The notes below the pieces were generated by a model, which was not told the origin of the DNA, did not search any database, and worked only from the letters and a program-made list of their open reading frames with translations. Of a stretch of 64,000 nucleotides of DNA, positions 55,301-64,000 are shown in pieces; position 1 is the stretch's first letter; each line of letters starts with the position of its first letter. This DNA comes from Mantis religiosa (lineage: Eukaryota; Arthropoda; Insecta; Mantodea; Mantidae). The stretch lies in NCBI GenBank assembly GCA_030765055.1, contig CM060955.1, positions 102,102,201-102,166,200 on the forward strand. Reading direction: 5' to 3'. Both the position numbers and the translations under genes were made by a program.

Positions 55301-56164
55301 TGAATTTACTTTTATTAAGTTAATCATAATTAATAATTTCCAGAAAACATCAATTTTCGAAACATAAAACATTATCATGTTCTTTAAACTGTAATATAAA
55401 TGTACGGTATTATAAACCTATATTAGTAATATAAATATAGTGTACAGAATTTTATATTCTCTTCTGGCTGTTTTGGAAGAAATTGTGAACGCTGTGAAGC
55501 AGAGTTTTGATACAATTTATCTGGAATCTTGGAATTTATCCTGTCATATCTCAAGAAATAGTTCATAAGAAACCGCATACCATTAACTTTAATCTCTCTA
55601 TGGTTTTGATTGAAATTTAATGAGGGTAGATTACAAACTACTCGTGTGGAATATCATAAACGAAAGGTTAAGAAAAATGTAAATTAAACAAAACCCTTAG
55701 GCTCTTAAATTTATATGTGATGAAGCTTTAAGTACTTTTAGAGAGAAAAACAAATGGAAAAAAGCGCTGGAAAAACGAAGTCTCAGTTTCGATATATCAT
55801 AGTTTTTGGATATGTATTTTTATATTTTTGAACAATTTGGCCAAAATTCTGCAATGGGGAGACAGATGATGTACGACAGATAAATGTCTTAAGAAGTAAA
55901 CATTTAGGACATATTCTTTATCAGGGATTCGAGTTGGCAAATATTTGATATTTTTGCAATTGGCAAGTTGTTCACTATTAGACCATCCCACATCCTGGAC
56001 CCCATCTCTTTAGAGAGTGGAGTTACAAAGCCATTAATCACCAAACGACCCGCTTTCAAAAGATTGCACTGATGCTTAAGTCTACAGTAATGCTTTAGTA
56101 GCCAAAACGAAGTGTGTTTCCGGCAGTTTACATCGTTTAAGAAGGAACAGAGAGAAGAATTACA
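52336..56164. other. No gene seen
   Basis: Nearly 4 kb of AT-rich DNA. A GC-richer patch at 53231-53464 holds an open frame (minus) and a hairpin; a second small hairpin lies at 54130-54152 (arms TACCCCAG and CTGGGGTA, loop 7). Confidence 0.5.
53336..53370. repeat. Perfect 12-bp inverted repeat
   Basis: Arms CTGCCGAAGCAG (53336-53347) and CTGCTTCGGCAG (53359-53370) with an 11-base loop. Confidence 0.9.
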
Positions 56165-56384
56165 GCCGAGCGGCTTTGGTAACGCAGATGCTAGCCTGTC
56201 TGCCTCACGTTCAACAGGTGCCGAGTTCGACTCTTGGTCAGGATGAATTACCTGGATAAAGTTTTTATCCTTAAACATAAATGTCAGATAACTGTAAGCT
56301 CTATAGATCCTGTGCTCTTTCGGGCATCATTTCACCTATTTCATTCATCATCCGAAATGATAACGTTGGAGGACATACATTGTT
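56165..56384 (+). repeat. SINE-B copy 7
   Basis: Head GCCGAGCGGCTTTGGTAACG, B-box side GTGCCGAGTTCGACTCTTGG, end AACGTTGGAGGACATACATT. The head is more like the SINE-C start than the other B copies. Confidence 0.8.
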
Positions 56385-56859
56385 TTTATTTTTAATTAAT
56401 AAAATTCGATCTCGGGATTCAGCTAGATAGCTGATCAGAAGATTGCACGTTCGTATCCAGTTCAGACTTATGGTTTTCAACTGTGATTAAAAATGACAGC
56501 TGGCTGACAGTAAATCTTACTGATATATAAAGGAAATTCTACGACGATGTTGCTATAATTCTAAAAATAAATAGCTACTTCATTTTCAGCTTCTATACTA
56601 CATATAAGTGAGGAAAGGCATTCCAATCAAGAATTCAGTGAGAGTTTTCAGTGTAAATGGGGGGAGTTCCGAGGTTACTAGGTCATAATACGAGCTGCTT
56701 TTAGCCCACTTGGTCATAATATAACAGTAAACACAACAGTAGTGGTCAGTATAAGTGGGTGTTTTGAGGCCCTCTGAATTCACAGAAACTTGCTTTTAGA
56801 AAACAGCGCTTATGAATAATTTGTGTACGAGTGGGTGCTTGTGTTTTTATTGAATAGCA
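56385..56859. other. No gene seen
   Basis: Unassigned sequence between two SINEs. Confidence 0.5.
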
Positions 56860-56870
56860 TAACTCAGAAT

Positions 56871-57517
56871 TACCGAGCGGGATGGCTCAGGCGGTTTCGT
56901 TCGTGGTCCGCATTCGGGAGGCCCGGGTTCGATCTCCGTGGCCGACCTGCCTGACCCATGTATATTTCGGAGGTTTTCCCCGGGACGCCAGGTGAATGCT
57001 GGGTAGGTTAATTACATCCCCCGAATCTCCTGTCGCTCCATTTCATCTTCATTGTCATTTTATGTCATCCCTAATCTGGTGGTCTCTTTCAGGGTAGAAG
57101 TGTCGGCGGGTGTCTCGGCGGTGCATGGCAGGATGATATGCTCTGAGGAAAACTAATTTCTCCTCCGGAAGGTCGGTTGCCGATCTCCGCTCCTCTGCTG
57201 GGACCATTTCTGGACCGCCAGCCAGGATCTTTTGGGGCTCGGATCACCTGCCCGGGACCATTAGGGCTCGGCTGGTGGGCTCCCCCGCAGTAGGGGAGCG
57301 TGTCTGTTGACCTGCCCTTCGGGGGAAGTCTCTCTCCAAAGTAAACTCTAGGTACCCTGCCCTCTGTACTGTCGTGGCTCCTTGGGTCGCCCGCCCTCAG
57401 ACTCCTTCGTCTCATCCTTCCTTCCCGGGGTGCTCCCACTTGGGGGGCATCGGAAAAATGGGCCCAACATGGTGGCCTAAGTACCGAATCCCCTCCGTAA
57501 TGACACCCCTATCCCTA
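56871..57517 (+). repeat. SINE-C copy 1, full length, with target duplication
   Basis: A 647-bp retroposon: head ACCGAGCGGGATGGCTCAGG, B-box GGGTTCGATCTCC, a GC-rich 3' half, end CGAATCCCCTCCGTAATGAC. It is flanked by TAACTCAGAAT (56860-56870) and TAATTCAGAAT (57518-57528), an 11-bp duplication with one mismatch. The long GC-rich open frame on the minus strand (57089-57439) recurs in copy 2 with shifts and is a feature of the repeat, not a gene. Confidence 0.9.
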
Positions 57518-57528
57518 TAATTCAGAAT

Positions 57529-58069
57529 GGAAGAGTTAGCTTCACATCAAACGTGGTAAATAAGTACATCTTTCAAGGATACAGAACGAAAGCTTTTTGA
57601 GAAAACATCCCACCCCAAGCTACTCTTTCATGAAACAAATTTCGTAATATCTTATTTTCTAAAAGATTTCTCCAGGACTAATGATTAAAACGCCATGTTT
57701 GAAGTTTTTTATGACATATGAAATATACACATTAATTTGCTTTCGGAAATAGCTCTTAAATCCAAGGAGACAGAACGTAATTTGAAAAAAAAGGTAGATT
57801 TCGATAATATAACACAATTTGTCAAATATTTCTTTCTTGAAATAAATATTCCCGAGGTTTCCTTGTTGCTGGTTTGAGTTTCAAAATGCTTATACTTTTC
57901 TCAAATAGGTGGTCGTTATTCAATTTTTATGTCCTGGCCATGGGAAGGGAATATAATCTCAGAGCTATCATATAAAGATTAGCTCTTATGAGAATGTGAC
58001 ATTTATTCTCATATTCCCACTGTACCTAACAGAAAGCATGTAATAAAACAATTTAAAATATTTATCTGA
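57529..58069. other. No gene seen
   Basis: AT-rich unassigned sequence between SINE-C copies. Confidence 0.5.
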
Positions 58070-58084
58070 TTAATATAAAGGAGA

Positions 58085-58697
58085 CCGAGCGGGATGGCTC
58101 AGGCGGTTTCGTTGGTGCACGCATTCGGGAGGCCCGGATTTGATTCCCGTGGCCGAACTACCTGCCATGGTTCTTTGGGTGGGTTTTCCGGGTCGCTAGG
58201 CGAATGCTGGGTAGATTAATTACATCCCCCGAATTTCCTGTCACTCCATTTCATCTCCATTATCATTTCACATCATCTCCCATCTGGTGCTCTCTTTCAG
58301 GGTACAAGAGTCGGTGGGTGTCTCGGCGGTGCATGGCAGGATGATATGCTCTGAGTAAAACTACTGCCATCTCCAATTGGTTGGTTGCCGATCTCGGCTC
58401 CTCTGCTGGTACCATTTCGGGACCGCAAGCGAGGGACCTCTGAGGCTCGGCTGCAGGGCTCGTTGCCGTCCCGCAGTAAGGGAGCGTGTCCGTTGTCCTG
58501 GCCCGTCGGGAAAGTCTCTATCCAAGTAAACTGTATGGACCCTGCCCTCTGTACTCTCGTAGATGCTTGGGTCGGTCGCCCTATGTCTCCAACGCCACAT
58601 CCTTCCTCCCGGGGGTGCCCCACTGGGGTGCATAGGAACAATGGGTCCAGCATAGCGACCTACGTACCAAATCCCCTCCGTAATGAAATCCTAATCC
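58085..58697 (+). repeat. SINE-C copy 2, with perfect 15-bp target duplication
   Basis: Flanked by two exact copies of TTAATATAAAGGAGA (58070-58084 and 58698-58712). Head CCGAGCGGGATGGCTCAGGC, B-box-like GGATTTGATTCCCG, end CAAATCCCCTCCGTAATGAA. The perfect duplication marks it as younger than copy 3, whose left duplication it split. Confidence 0.92.
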
Positions 58698-58712
58698 TTA
58701 ATATAAAGGAGA

Positions 58713-59153
58713 TACCGAACGGGATGACTCAGGCAGTTTCGTCTGCGGTCAGCATTTCGAAGGCCGGTATTCGATTTCCGTAGCCGGCCTACCTGAGCCA
58801 TGGGAGTTTCGGGGGGTTTCCCGGATCGCTAGGCAGATATTGAGTTAGTTAATTATATCCCCAGGACTTACGGTCCCTCCATTAACATTTCACATCATCT
58901 GCATAACAAAATGATATGCCCCTGTTTAGACACTTCCTTCGGTAAGACTGTCTAGAGTCTTCGGGCCGTCCTAGTGAGCCATTTCTGGACCACTACTGGT
59001 GACATACCTTTCTTCCTGGCTTGCCGGTGAGTTTGCAAGTGATAAATCGTAGGAAGCCTGCCCTCAGCACTGTCAGACTCCTTGAGCGACCGCCCTCTGT
59101 CTCCTCTCACCTCATCCTTCCTACAGGGATGCTCCATTTGGGACATAGGTATA

Positions 59154-59192
<39 letters not shown>

Positions 59193-59460
59193 GTATTATG
59201 CCCGATTTAATTACATGCGGTGCCGTAGGCAGTGACACTGATAATACATGAAGGTTGAGCACGGATGGAATGGGATGGTGGTGAAAACTAGAGATTCCAT
59301 AGAAAACCCGCCCCAGCGACGTATTGTCCACCACAAATCTGACTTTTAGTAGCCTGGGATCGAACCCGGGCCACCTTAATGAAAGCCAAGTGGTCTAAAC
59401 GCTCGGCCACGGCGCGACCATAGATCAAGACTGGTCACAGTGCCGAATCCCCTCCGTTCC
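58713..59460 (+). repeat. SINE-C copy 3, containing a SINE-F
   Basis: Head ACCGAACGGGATGACTCAGG; end CCGAATCCCCTCCGTT. It is followed by AATGTAAAGGAG, which matches AATATAAAGGAG on its left with one change, so the 58698-58712 sequence also served as its own left duplication. It is interrupted by the SINE-F at about 59153-59422. Confidence 0.85.
59153..59422 (-). repeat. SINE-F, tRNA-derived, with (CA)n tail
   Basis: The complement starts GTCGCGCCGTGGCCGAGCG (A-box side) with B-box GGGTTCGATCCCAGG, has a body of about 170 bp, and ends in CACTG(CA)17, seen on the plus strand as the TG repeat at 59155-59188. It lies inside SINE-C copy 3: sequence on both sides is SINE-C and joins up if it is removed. 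Confidence 0.8.
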
Positions 59461-59472
59461 AATGTAAAGGAG

Positions 59473-60785
59473 CTAGAACTATAAACTTTTTTAAAAACAG
59501 GTTGTACAAGAATGGGTAGAGAAATTCACTTGAGTGCACATACTGAATTTTTATTTTAATCTCTTAGGTTTCATTTATCTGTATAAAAAGCTAAAATAAA
59601 ACTACAAGCAAAGCGTTTGGAGGCGATTTTCATATCACAGGTTGACGATTCGAGAGAAGTTGCAATAAAAAACATAAATAGCATAGAAAACAAAAGAGAT
59701 TGCATTATGATGAGACGAGTAATACGAAAGTTATCACTATGTTATCCAGAGCATGTCATGGTCTGTTAAAATAAGTAGTCGGCCATAAAACGAGACATGA
59801 TAAATTTTGTATCAGTTTTCACTGCGTGTGCGTGTACGTATGAATGTAGATATCTCTGCTATATGATTGATGTGGTGTTTAATGACGGGTCAGAATGGTT
59901 CTAGGAGAAGAACCGCCTATGTGCTAATGTAGTGCATTATCTCGATTAGTTTCCATTAACTGCTCCACTAATAGCAGTGACCCCCGTTGGCCTGGTCCCG
60001 GCATCGAATCTCGGTCTGCAACTTAATTGAATGGGGCTTATCAACCACAAACCATATCTGGCTGTTACAGTGAGTTAAGCCCAAGGTTATGTGCCATAGG
60101 TTCCCCAAACACGATCTTGCACGCTCCATTCCAGCTCAGCTGCAAGCATATCAATATAATTGTCAGGCATTAGGGTATACGCTTAAATGACAAATAAAAA
60201 ACGGCTGTTCGAAAATTGTTGTTTACAAGTTCCTACTCCAATCCATTGGAATTAATGACCTTTACCAATTAAAGATTTATATATTTATTACATACTGCAC
60301 TGTCCATATAAACACGCGATATGGCACTTGTACGTGACTTTATTCAGCCATTATGAAATTTCTTCAAACTATTCTAAGTTTATCTTTGCAGAAATAGACA
60401 GGACGCAAGACGTTGTAAGCACAAACAGTGCTTAAACAATGTTTAAAAGCTGATCGATATACTTACACGCGATTTCGCCAACAGATGTTAAAATTAACAT
60501 TAACAAATATGCAATGTTAAAATTGTCACAGCGGTAAAAAAAGGATTAAAATTGCATTTCACGAACTTGTTTTCTGAAAATCTTAAAATAAACAAGTTAA
60601 TGCTGTAAATATGACAGTTATAGTAGGCTTTGGATGAATCGTATTACTTTCTGAACGTACTGAGGTGCACTTTTGCTTTTTTAAAAATGGCGGGTGAACC
60701 AAATTAAAGGAGCGGCTGTGGGGCAAATTTATGAACAAACGAGAAAGAATTGTTAGTAGATAGAATTAGTAACTAAATGTAAGTG
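59473..60785. other. No gene seen
   Basis: Unassigned; a stretch near 59995-60010 is weakly B-box-like but has no matching A-box. Confidence 0.5.
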
Positions 60786-60935
60786 GAAAATAAGAGGACG
60801 GATGCGATAATCGTGAAAGAGAAAGATGTGACGTGGGAAAAGATTCGAAATGAGTTTAAATGTCACAACCAGAAGTACGAAGAAACTCCGTCAATATTAC
60901 GTAAATTTAAGATGAAATGCAAAGAACTGAAGTGA
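60786..60935 (+). pseudogene. Myb/SANT-like DNA-binding domain fragment (Harbinger partner protein)
   Basis: An open stretch reads ENKRTDAIIVKEKDVTWEKI, RNEFKCHNQKYEETPSILRK, FKMKCKELK, then stop. The 'ENK(R/K)TDA...K...W..I...F' pattern and the following 'R....L..K......LK' are typical of the Myb/SANT-like domain found in insect regulatory proteins and in the second ORF of PIF-Harbinger transposons. No start codon is present, and a stop precedes it. A Harbinger transposase piece lies 400 bp away on the other strand, which favours a transposon origin. Confidence 0.65.
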
Positions 60936-61081
60936 CGAGTGACTTGAACGTTTCAAGACAGGACGTGGTCAGTGTATTATCCACAGAATTCAGTGAATTA
61001 TAACATCGCAAAGTTATTAACAATTGAAACAAAGGCGAGATTGGCATATTCATATTCGGTGAATGTTCTAACCTCTTTTGT

Positions 61082-61314
61082 GGCCGCCTTAGTAGCGTGG
61101 TGGTAGCATGTCTTCCTCACGTCCAAGAGGTCCCGAGTTCGAATCTCGCCCAGGGCGAGTTACCTCGGTAAGGTATCTTCCTATTTTTCCCTTATCCTAA
61201 AATACGAATGTCAGGTAACTCTAAGCTCAATGGACCTGCTCATTTGAGCATCGCTTTACCCATTCCATTCATCGTCCAATATGACTTAACGTTGGAGGAC
61301 GTAAATTACAAAAA
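61082..61314 (+). repeat. SINE-B copy 8
   Basis: Head CCGCCTTAGTAGCGTGGTGG, B-box side GTCCCGAGTTCGAATCTCGC, end GTTGGAGGACGTAAATTACA. It sits between the two Harbinger-derived fragments, directly against the truncated end of the transposase piece. Confidence 0.92.
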
Positions 61315-61318
61315 TCTC

Positions 61319-61525
61319 TTATACTTTCTCAGTAAGCTTCATAACAACTTGCTTCGATAGCCTATACCTCCATAAAAGATCTTCTGATGGATCCTCAAAG
61401 TCACTTCTCCTCTTAGGCCGCTCTCTATTACGCTCTATTAGATGGTCTAAACATAACAAATCGACATCAAAAGATGGGTTCACCCTCGCAATCTTGAGAA
61501 TTCTAAAATTATTAAAACTTTGCAA
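61319..61525 (-). pseudogene. PIF-Harbinger transposase N-terminal fragment
   Basis: A 68-codon minus frame contains RPKRRSDFEDPSEDLLWRYR followed by LSKQVVMKLTEKV. The R.(N/K)RR..FE....E...RYRLSK..V..L segment is the usual N-terminal part of Harbinger transposases and HARBI1. The frame ends at the SINE-B insertion, and the catalytic core was not found beyond it. Orientation is opposite to the Myb/SANT-like fragment, as in many two-gene Harbinger elements. Confidence 0.65.
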
Positions 61526-62164
61526 CAGAAATATGGCTTGTTAGTTTAACAAGAGGTTTAACAGGAGTGTAAGACTAACACATTTTGGTGTAATGAAACT
61601 GTTTTAACTATTGCTAAATAGACCTACAGCCATGTTAAATCTTATCATCTGTTGGTGAAATCGGGTATTAGTCCTGAAAATTTGAAGAACAGTCACGAGA
61701 TTGCAAGAGACAATTGAATGTGGACAACACTTCCAAACGGATAAGAAGATTAAAATTTTGAAATAAATAACTTGATAAGACATTGAAAGTGTTCTGCGAT
61801 ACGTCAATGTTTATTTGTAACAAATTTTCTGTTTGAGGGAGCTGCTCACTTTTTTGCTTATCACATATACTTCTTTAGGTTTATTGGTTACAGAAAATTT
61901 TCACAAAACTCCTTCCAAATGAAGAAGACTTCACAGACATCTCAACAATTTCAAATTATCACATTTTATTTGCAGTTTAATATATCTTGAACAGAAAGTA
62001 TTTAACAACAATTTGATTTTTGAAAATTTTTAAGAAAAATATATAGAAAAGTTAGTTGCAATGATTTTTTTTGTTTTGTATTTGTGGTCATATTGATGGC
62101 CGCTCTTTGAAACATATCCAGGGTGTTAACTCGTATTCGTTAGGTTTTTAATCATTAGATCACA
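61526..62164. other. No gene seen
   Basis: AT-rich unassigned sequence. Confidence 0.5.
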
Positions 62165-62336
62165 TACACATTCGCACTCTCATTCATACTTGCAGACTCT
62201 GGGTATGATGAGCAATTATCTTGGTCGGAGAAAAATCCTCACCCCAACTCCCACCGCCGGGAATCGAATCCGGGACCCCCAGCACGGCAGGCAGGTGTTC
62301 TACCAACCGAGCTGGGACCCAGCCCCAGTAAAATTA
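62165..62336 (-). repeat. SINE-G, tRNA-Gly-like head
   Basis: The complement reads CCCAGCTCGGTTGGTAGAAC, ACCTGCCTGCCGTGCTGGGG, then GTCCCGGATTCGATTCCCGG. The A- and B-boxes are intact and the anticodon region resembles a tRNA-Gly. The acceptor arms do not pair and a SINE-like body follows, so I call it a SINE, not a tRNA gene. Confidence 0.7.
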
Positions 62337-63165
62337 CTTTGTAAATCTTAGTACACAATCGAGCTCTACAGATATTCATTTTTAAAGCTATTTTTTCGTA
62401 TTGCATTCAGCGGACCTCAGTAATATACTTCCAGAAGAATATCAATAACGACTTTCGAGTGGAATGCCATACTGCGTTACTTAGTGAGTGCGTGGTAGAA
62501 AAATTGTGTAACAGATTACACCACCTAAGGTGAAATCCCGCACATCGCGTCTCTAATAATTCTATTGGAACTGCCTTGCTATGTTAGGGATTGACCCAAC
62601 GGGCAAGCAGCCCTCTAGGGTAATTGGGTAAGAATCCGGATATGTTCGGCACCGAACTAAGCCAGAAGACCTGGAGCCACACCTGAAGAATGAGGAAATG
62701 AAATAAAATTGAAGTTATCCACACAAAAAATGATAACGGATAACTTGCAGAAAAATGTTCAAAGTAAAACGGAGGAAAAATTTAACATTTTAATACATGG
62801 AAAAACCTACGTTGCTGGGATATAGAACTGTATGGAAGTGGGCTAATTTAGTGCCTAAAACGTCTCCTATATGATTTACTTAAATGTGACCTCTACTAAG
62901 AGATGTATATGAATTCTTATGTTTCCTTTAAAGCTATTGAGAATTCAGATTACAGGGAAAATGAAACAGCAGAATATTTATGAGTTCCATTTCGTATTGC
63001 AGTTTAGCTTACACAATTCAGTGCTACATGGTAAATCGCGGAAGCGTATCAGAAATATGCCTAAACAACTCACACATGCACGGAGATTTAGCGTATGTAC
63101 AGTACATAAATCGTTTGATAAGTCTAGTAAATAACCAAAAATACCTTTTCGCCGTGAACATCTCG
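62337..63165. other. No gene seen
   Basis: Short overlapping open frames (62919-63183) show no domain. Confidence 0.5.
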
Positions 63166-63171
63166 CCTTAT

Positions 63172-64000
63172 TTCTCAATATAATCCCCTCTGATAGCTAT
63201 ACACTTGGCCCAACGATGTTCCAGCGTTTTCATCTCGTGTTTGTAAAATTAAATATTTAGTGTGCAGAAATTTGAAATGATCTTTATTACAAGTAAAATA
63301 CGCTTTGCACAAAACTGACAGCAGCAGAATGTCAAGAAAAGTCCATCCCTCAAGGGTTCTCGTTCCCTCACCACACCTAAACTAACAAAATAATTCATTT
63401 TCGGCACTCATCAATTTACTGCACACCCACAATTAACAGCTGCAACTCGCAACTGACTCACACCATGCAAGCGGGAAATTTCGGACTATTTCTGTCTCTT
63501 TCTTTTCTGCCCGCGCGTAGCTCTCTGCCTCTTTCGCACGCACGCAAATAGCCTGTCGCGGCTATTCAACAATGCATCGGCGACAAAACTCATTGGCGGT
63601 GAAGATCACTTGTTCTTTTGATGAAAATTTCTTACAACCAAGCCAAATTTTCAGGTTTGGCTTGAGACTAAGTCTGTTAAATAAGGTGGGTGAGGAACAC
63701 ATGCATTTTCGCCATTACGATAGCTGAGGTGTGTGATGGTGCATTATCCTGGAGAAAGAGCACATTTATTTGAATTTCAGTCTCGGTCTCTTTTCAGCCA
63801 ACTCATGTTGCAAACGATCCAACAATAAAGTGTAAAAGGCTGCAGTTATGGTTCTGCCTTTTTCCAAGTATTTTATGAGGATTATTCCTTGAGAATTGCA
63901 AAGAAACATTGGCCATCACCTTACAAGCTGATAAAATGGTCCTTGCCTTCTTTGGTGAATTTTCACCAGCCTTTATCCATTCTTTTGGCTACTTTTTTGA
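63172..64000 (-). pseudogene. mariner family M6 transposase, runs off the window
   Basis: On the minus strand from the right edge: a SPKKA-like block, SQGIILIKYLEKGRTITAAF, YTLLLDRLQHELAEKRPRL, LQDNAPSHTSAIVMAKMHVF (second catalytic aspartate near 63740), LKIWLGCKKFSSKEQVIFTA (about 63640) and, beyond a 330-bp insertion, EMKTLEHRWAKCIAIRGDYI (63230-63172). These are in the order of a mariner transposase of the same general type as M5. The PPYSPDL block is damaged and several frames are used, so it is dead. Confidence 0.8.
63242..63571 (-). mobile_element. 330-bp insertion with TG/CA ends inside M6
   Basis: This segment separates the KKFSSKEQV and LEHRWAKC blocks of the M6 transposase. Its edges are TGTAAAATTAAA and GCTATTCAACA. 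On the minus strand it starts with a CpG-rich stretch and carries AATAAA near the other end (about 63285), like a short LTR. I could not identify a clear target duplication, so a solo LTR is only the best guess. Confidence 0.5.

Noticed and set aside
57089..57439. 116-codon GC-rich frame (minus)
   Set aside because: It lies wholly inside SINE-C copy 1; the matching region of copy 2 (58297-58653) keeps only fragments of it in shifted frames.
62245..62330. tRNA-Gly gene candidate
   Set aside because: The A- and B-boxes are good, but the acceptor arms are not complementary and a SINE-like body follows.

Overview
This window looks like gene-poor nuclear DNA from a large, repeat-rich insect genome. 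It is AT-rich and carries many decayed mariner/Tc1, PIF-Harbinger, Penelope-like and non-LTR elements, plus several families of tRNA-derived SINEs with insect-like microsatellites. A cockroach or another polyneopteran insect would fit, but that is inference from the repeat character. I found no host gene I could defend: almost every readable protein is a broken transposase, reverse transcriptase or endonuclease, and the remaining long ORFs are low-complexity or lie inside repeats.

Layout. 1-9150: SINE-A and SINE-B copies, a GC-rich retroposon with a 13-bp target duplication (2577-3077), a (CA)47 tract, a Penelope-like endonuclease relic on the minus strand (5447-6165) and a mariner relic (6870-7930). 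9780-16350: a possible solo LTR or promoter, a PIF-Harbinger relic with TTA duplications (10237-12179), then a stack in which two copies of one LINE 3' end lie on either side of a fold-back mariner (13000-13672) and the second copy is split by an IS630-like transposon (13759-15131). 16400-25400: a Z-DNA-like repeat, SINEs, and a second Penelope-like relic split by a mariner (21684-22762). 25400-31400: a promoter-like segment, two more copies of the second mariner family, a long polypurine tract and a LINE C-terminus. 32000-37250: an LTR-like repeat, a coiled-coil Gag-like pseudogene, Tc1-like fragments and a Jockey-like reverse transcriptase end.

38800-52400: an inverted SINE-B pair, a mariner inserted inside the N-terminal codons of another mariner (40372-42471), an inverted SINE-A pair, a second LTR-like copy and a nearly full-length mariner with intact TIRs (51022-52333). 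52400-64000: mostly unreadable AT-rich DNA, then a cluster of SINE-C copies whose insertion order can be read from their target duplications (56860-59472), a Harbinger relic retaining both a Myb/SANT-like and a transposase segment, and a mariner relic split by a 330-bp insertion at the right edge.

The genes do not form a pathway. The value of the window is as a layered record of transposition. In at least five places the empty site can be read directly from a paralogous copy in the same window, so relative insertion ages and exact element ends can be inferred. No previously undescribed functional system was evident. The most unusual structures are the Penelope relics that start with inverted pieces of their own 3' ends, the mariner with 200-bp fold-back ends, and the mariner-in-mariner nest.
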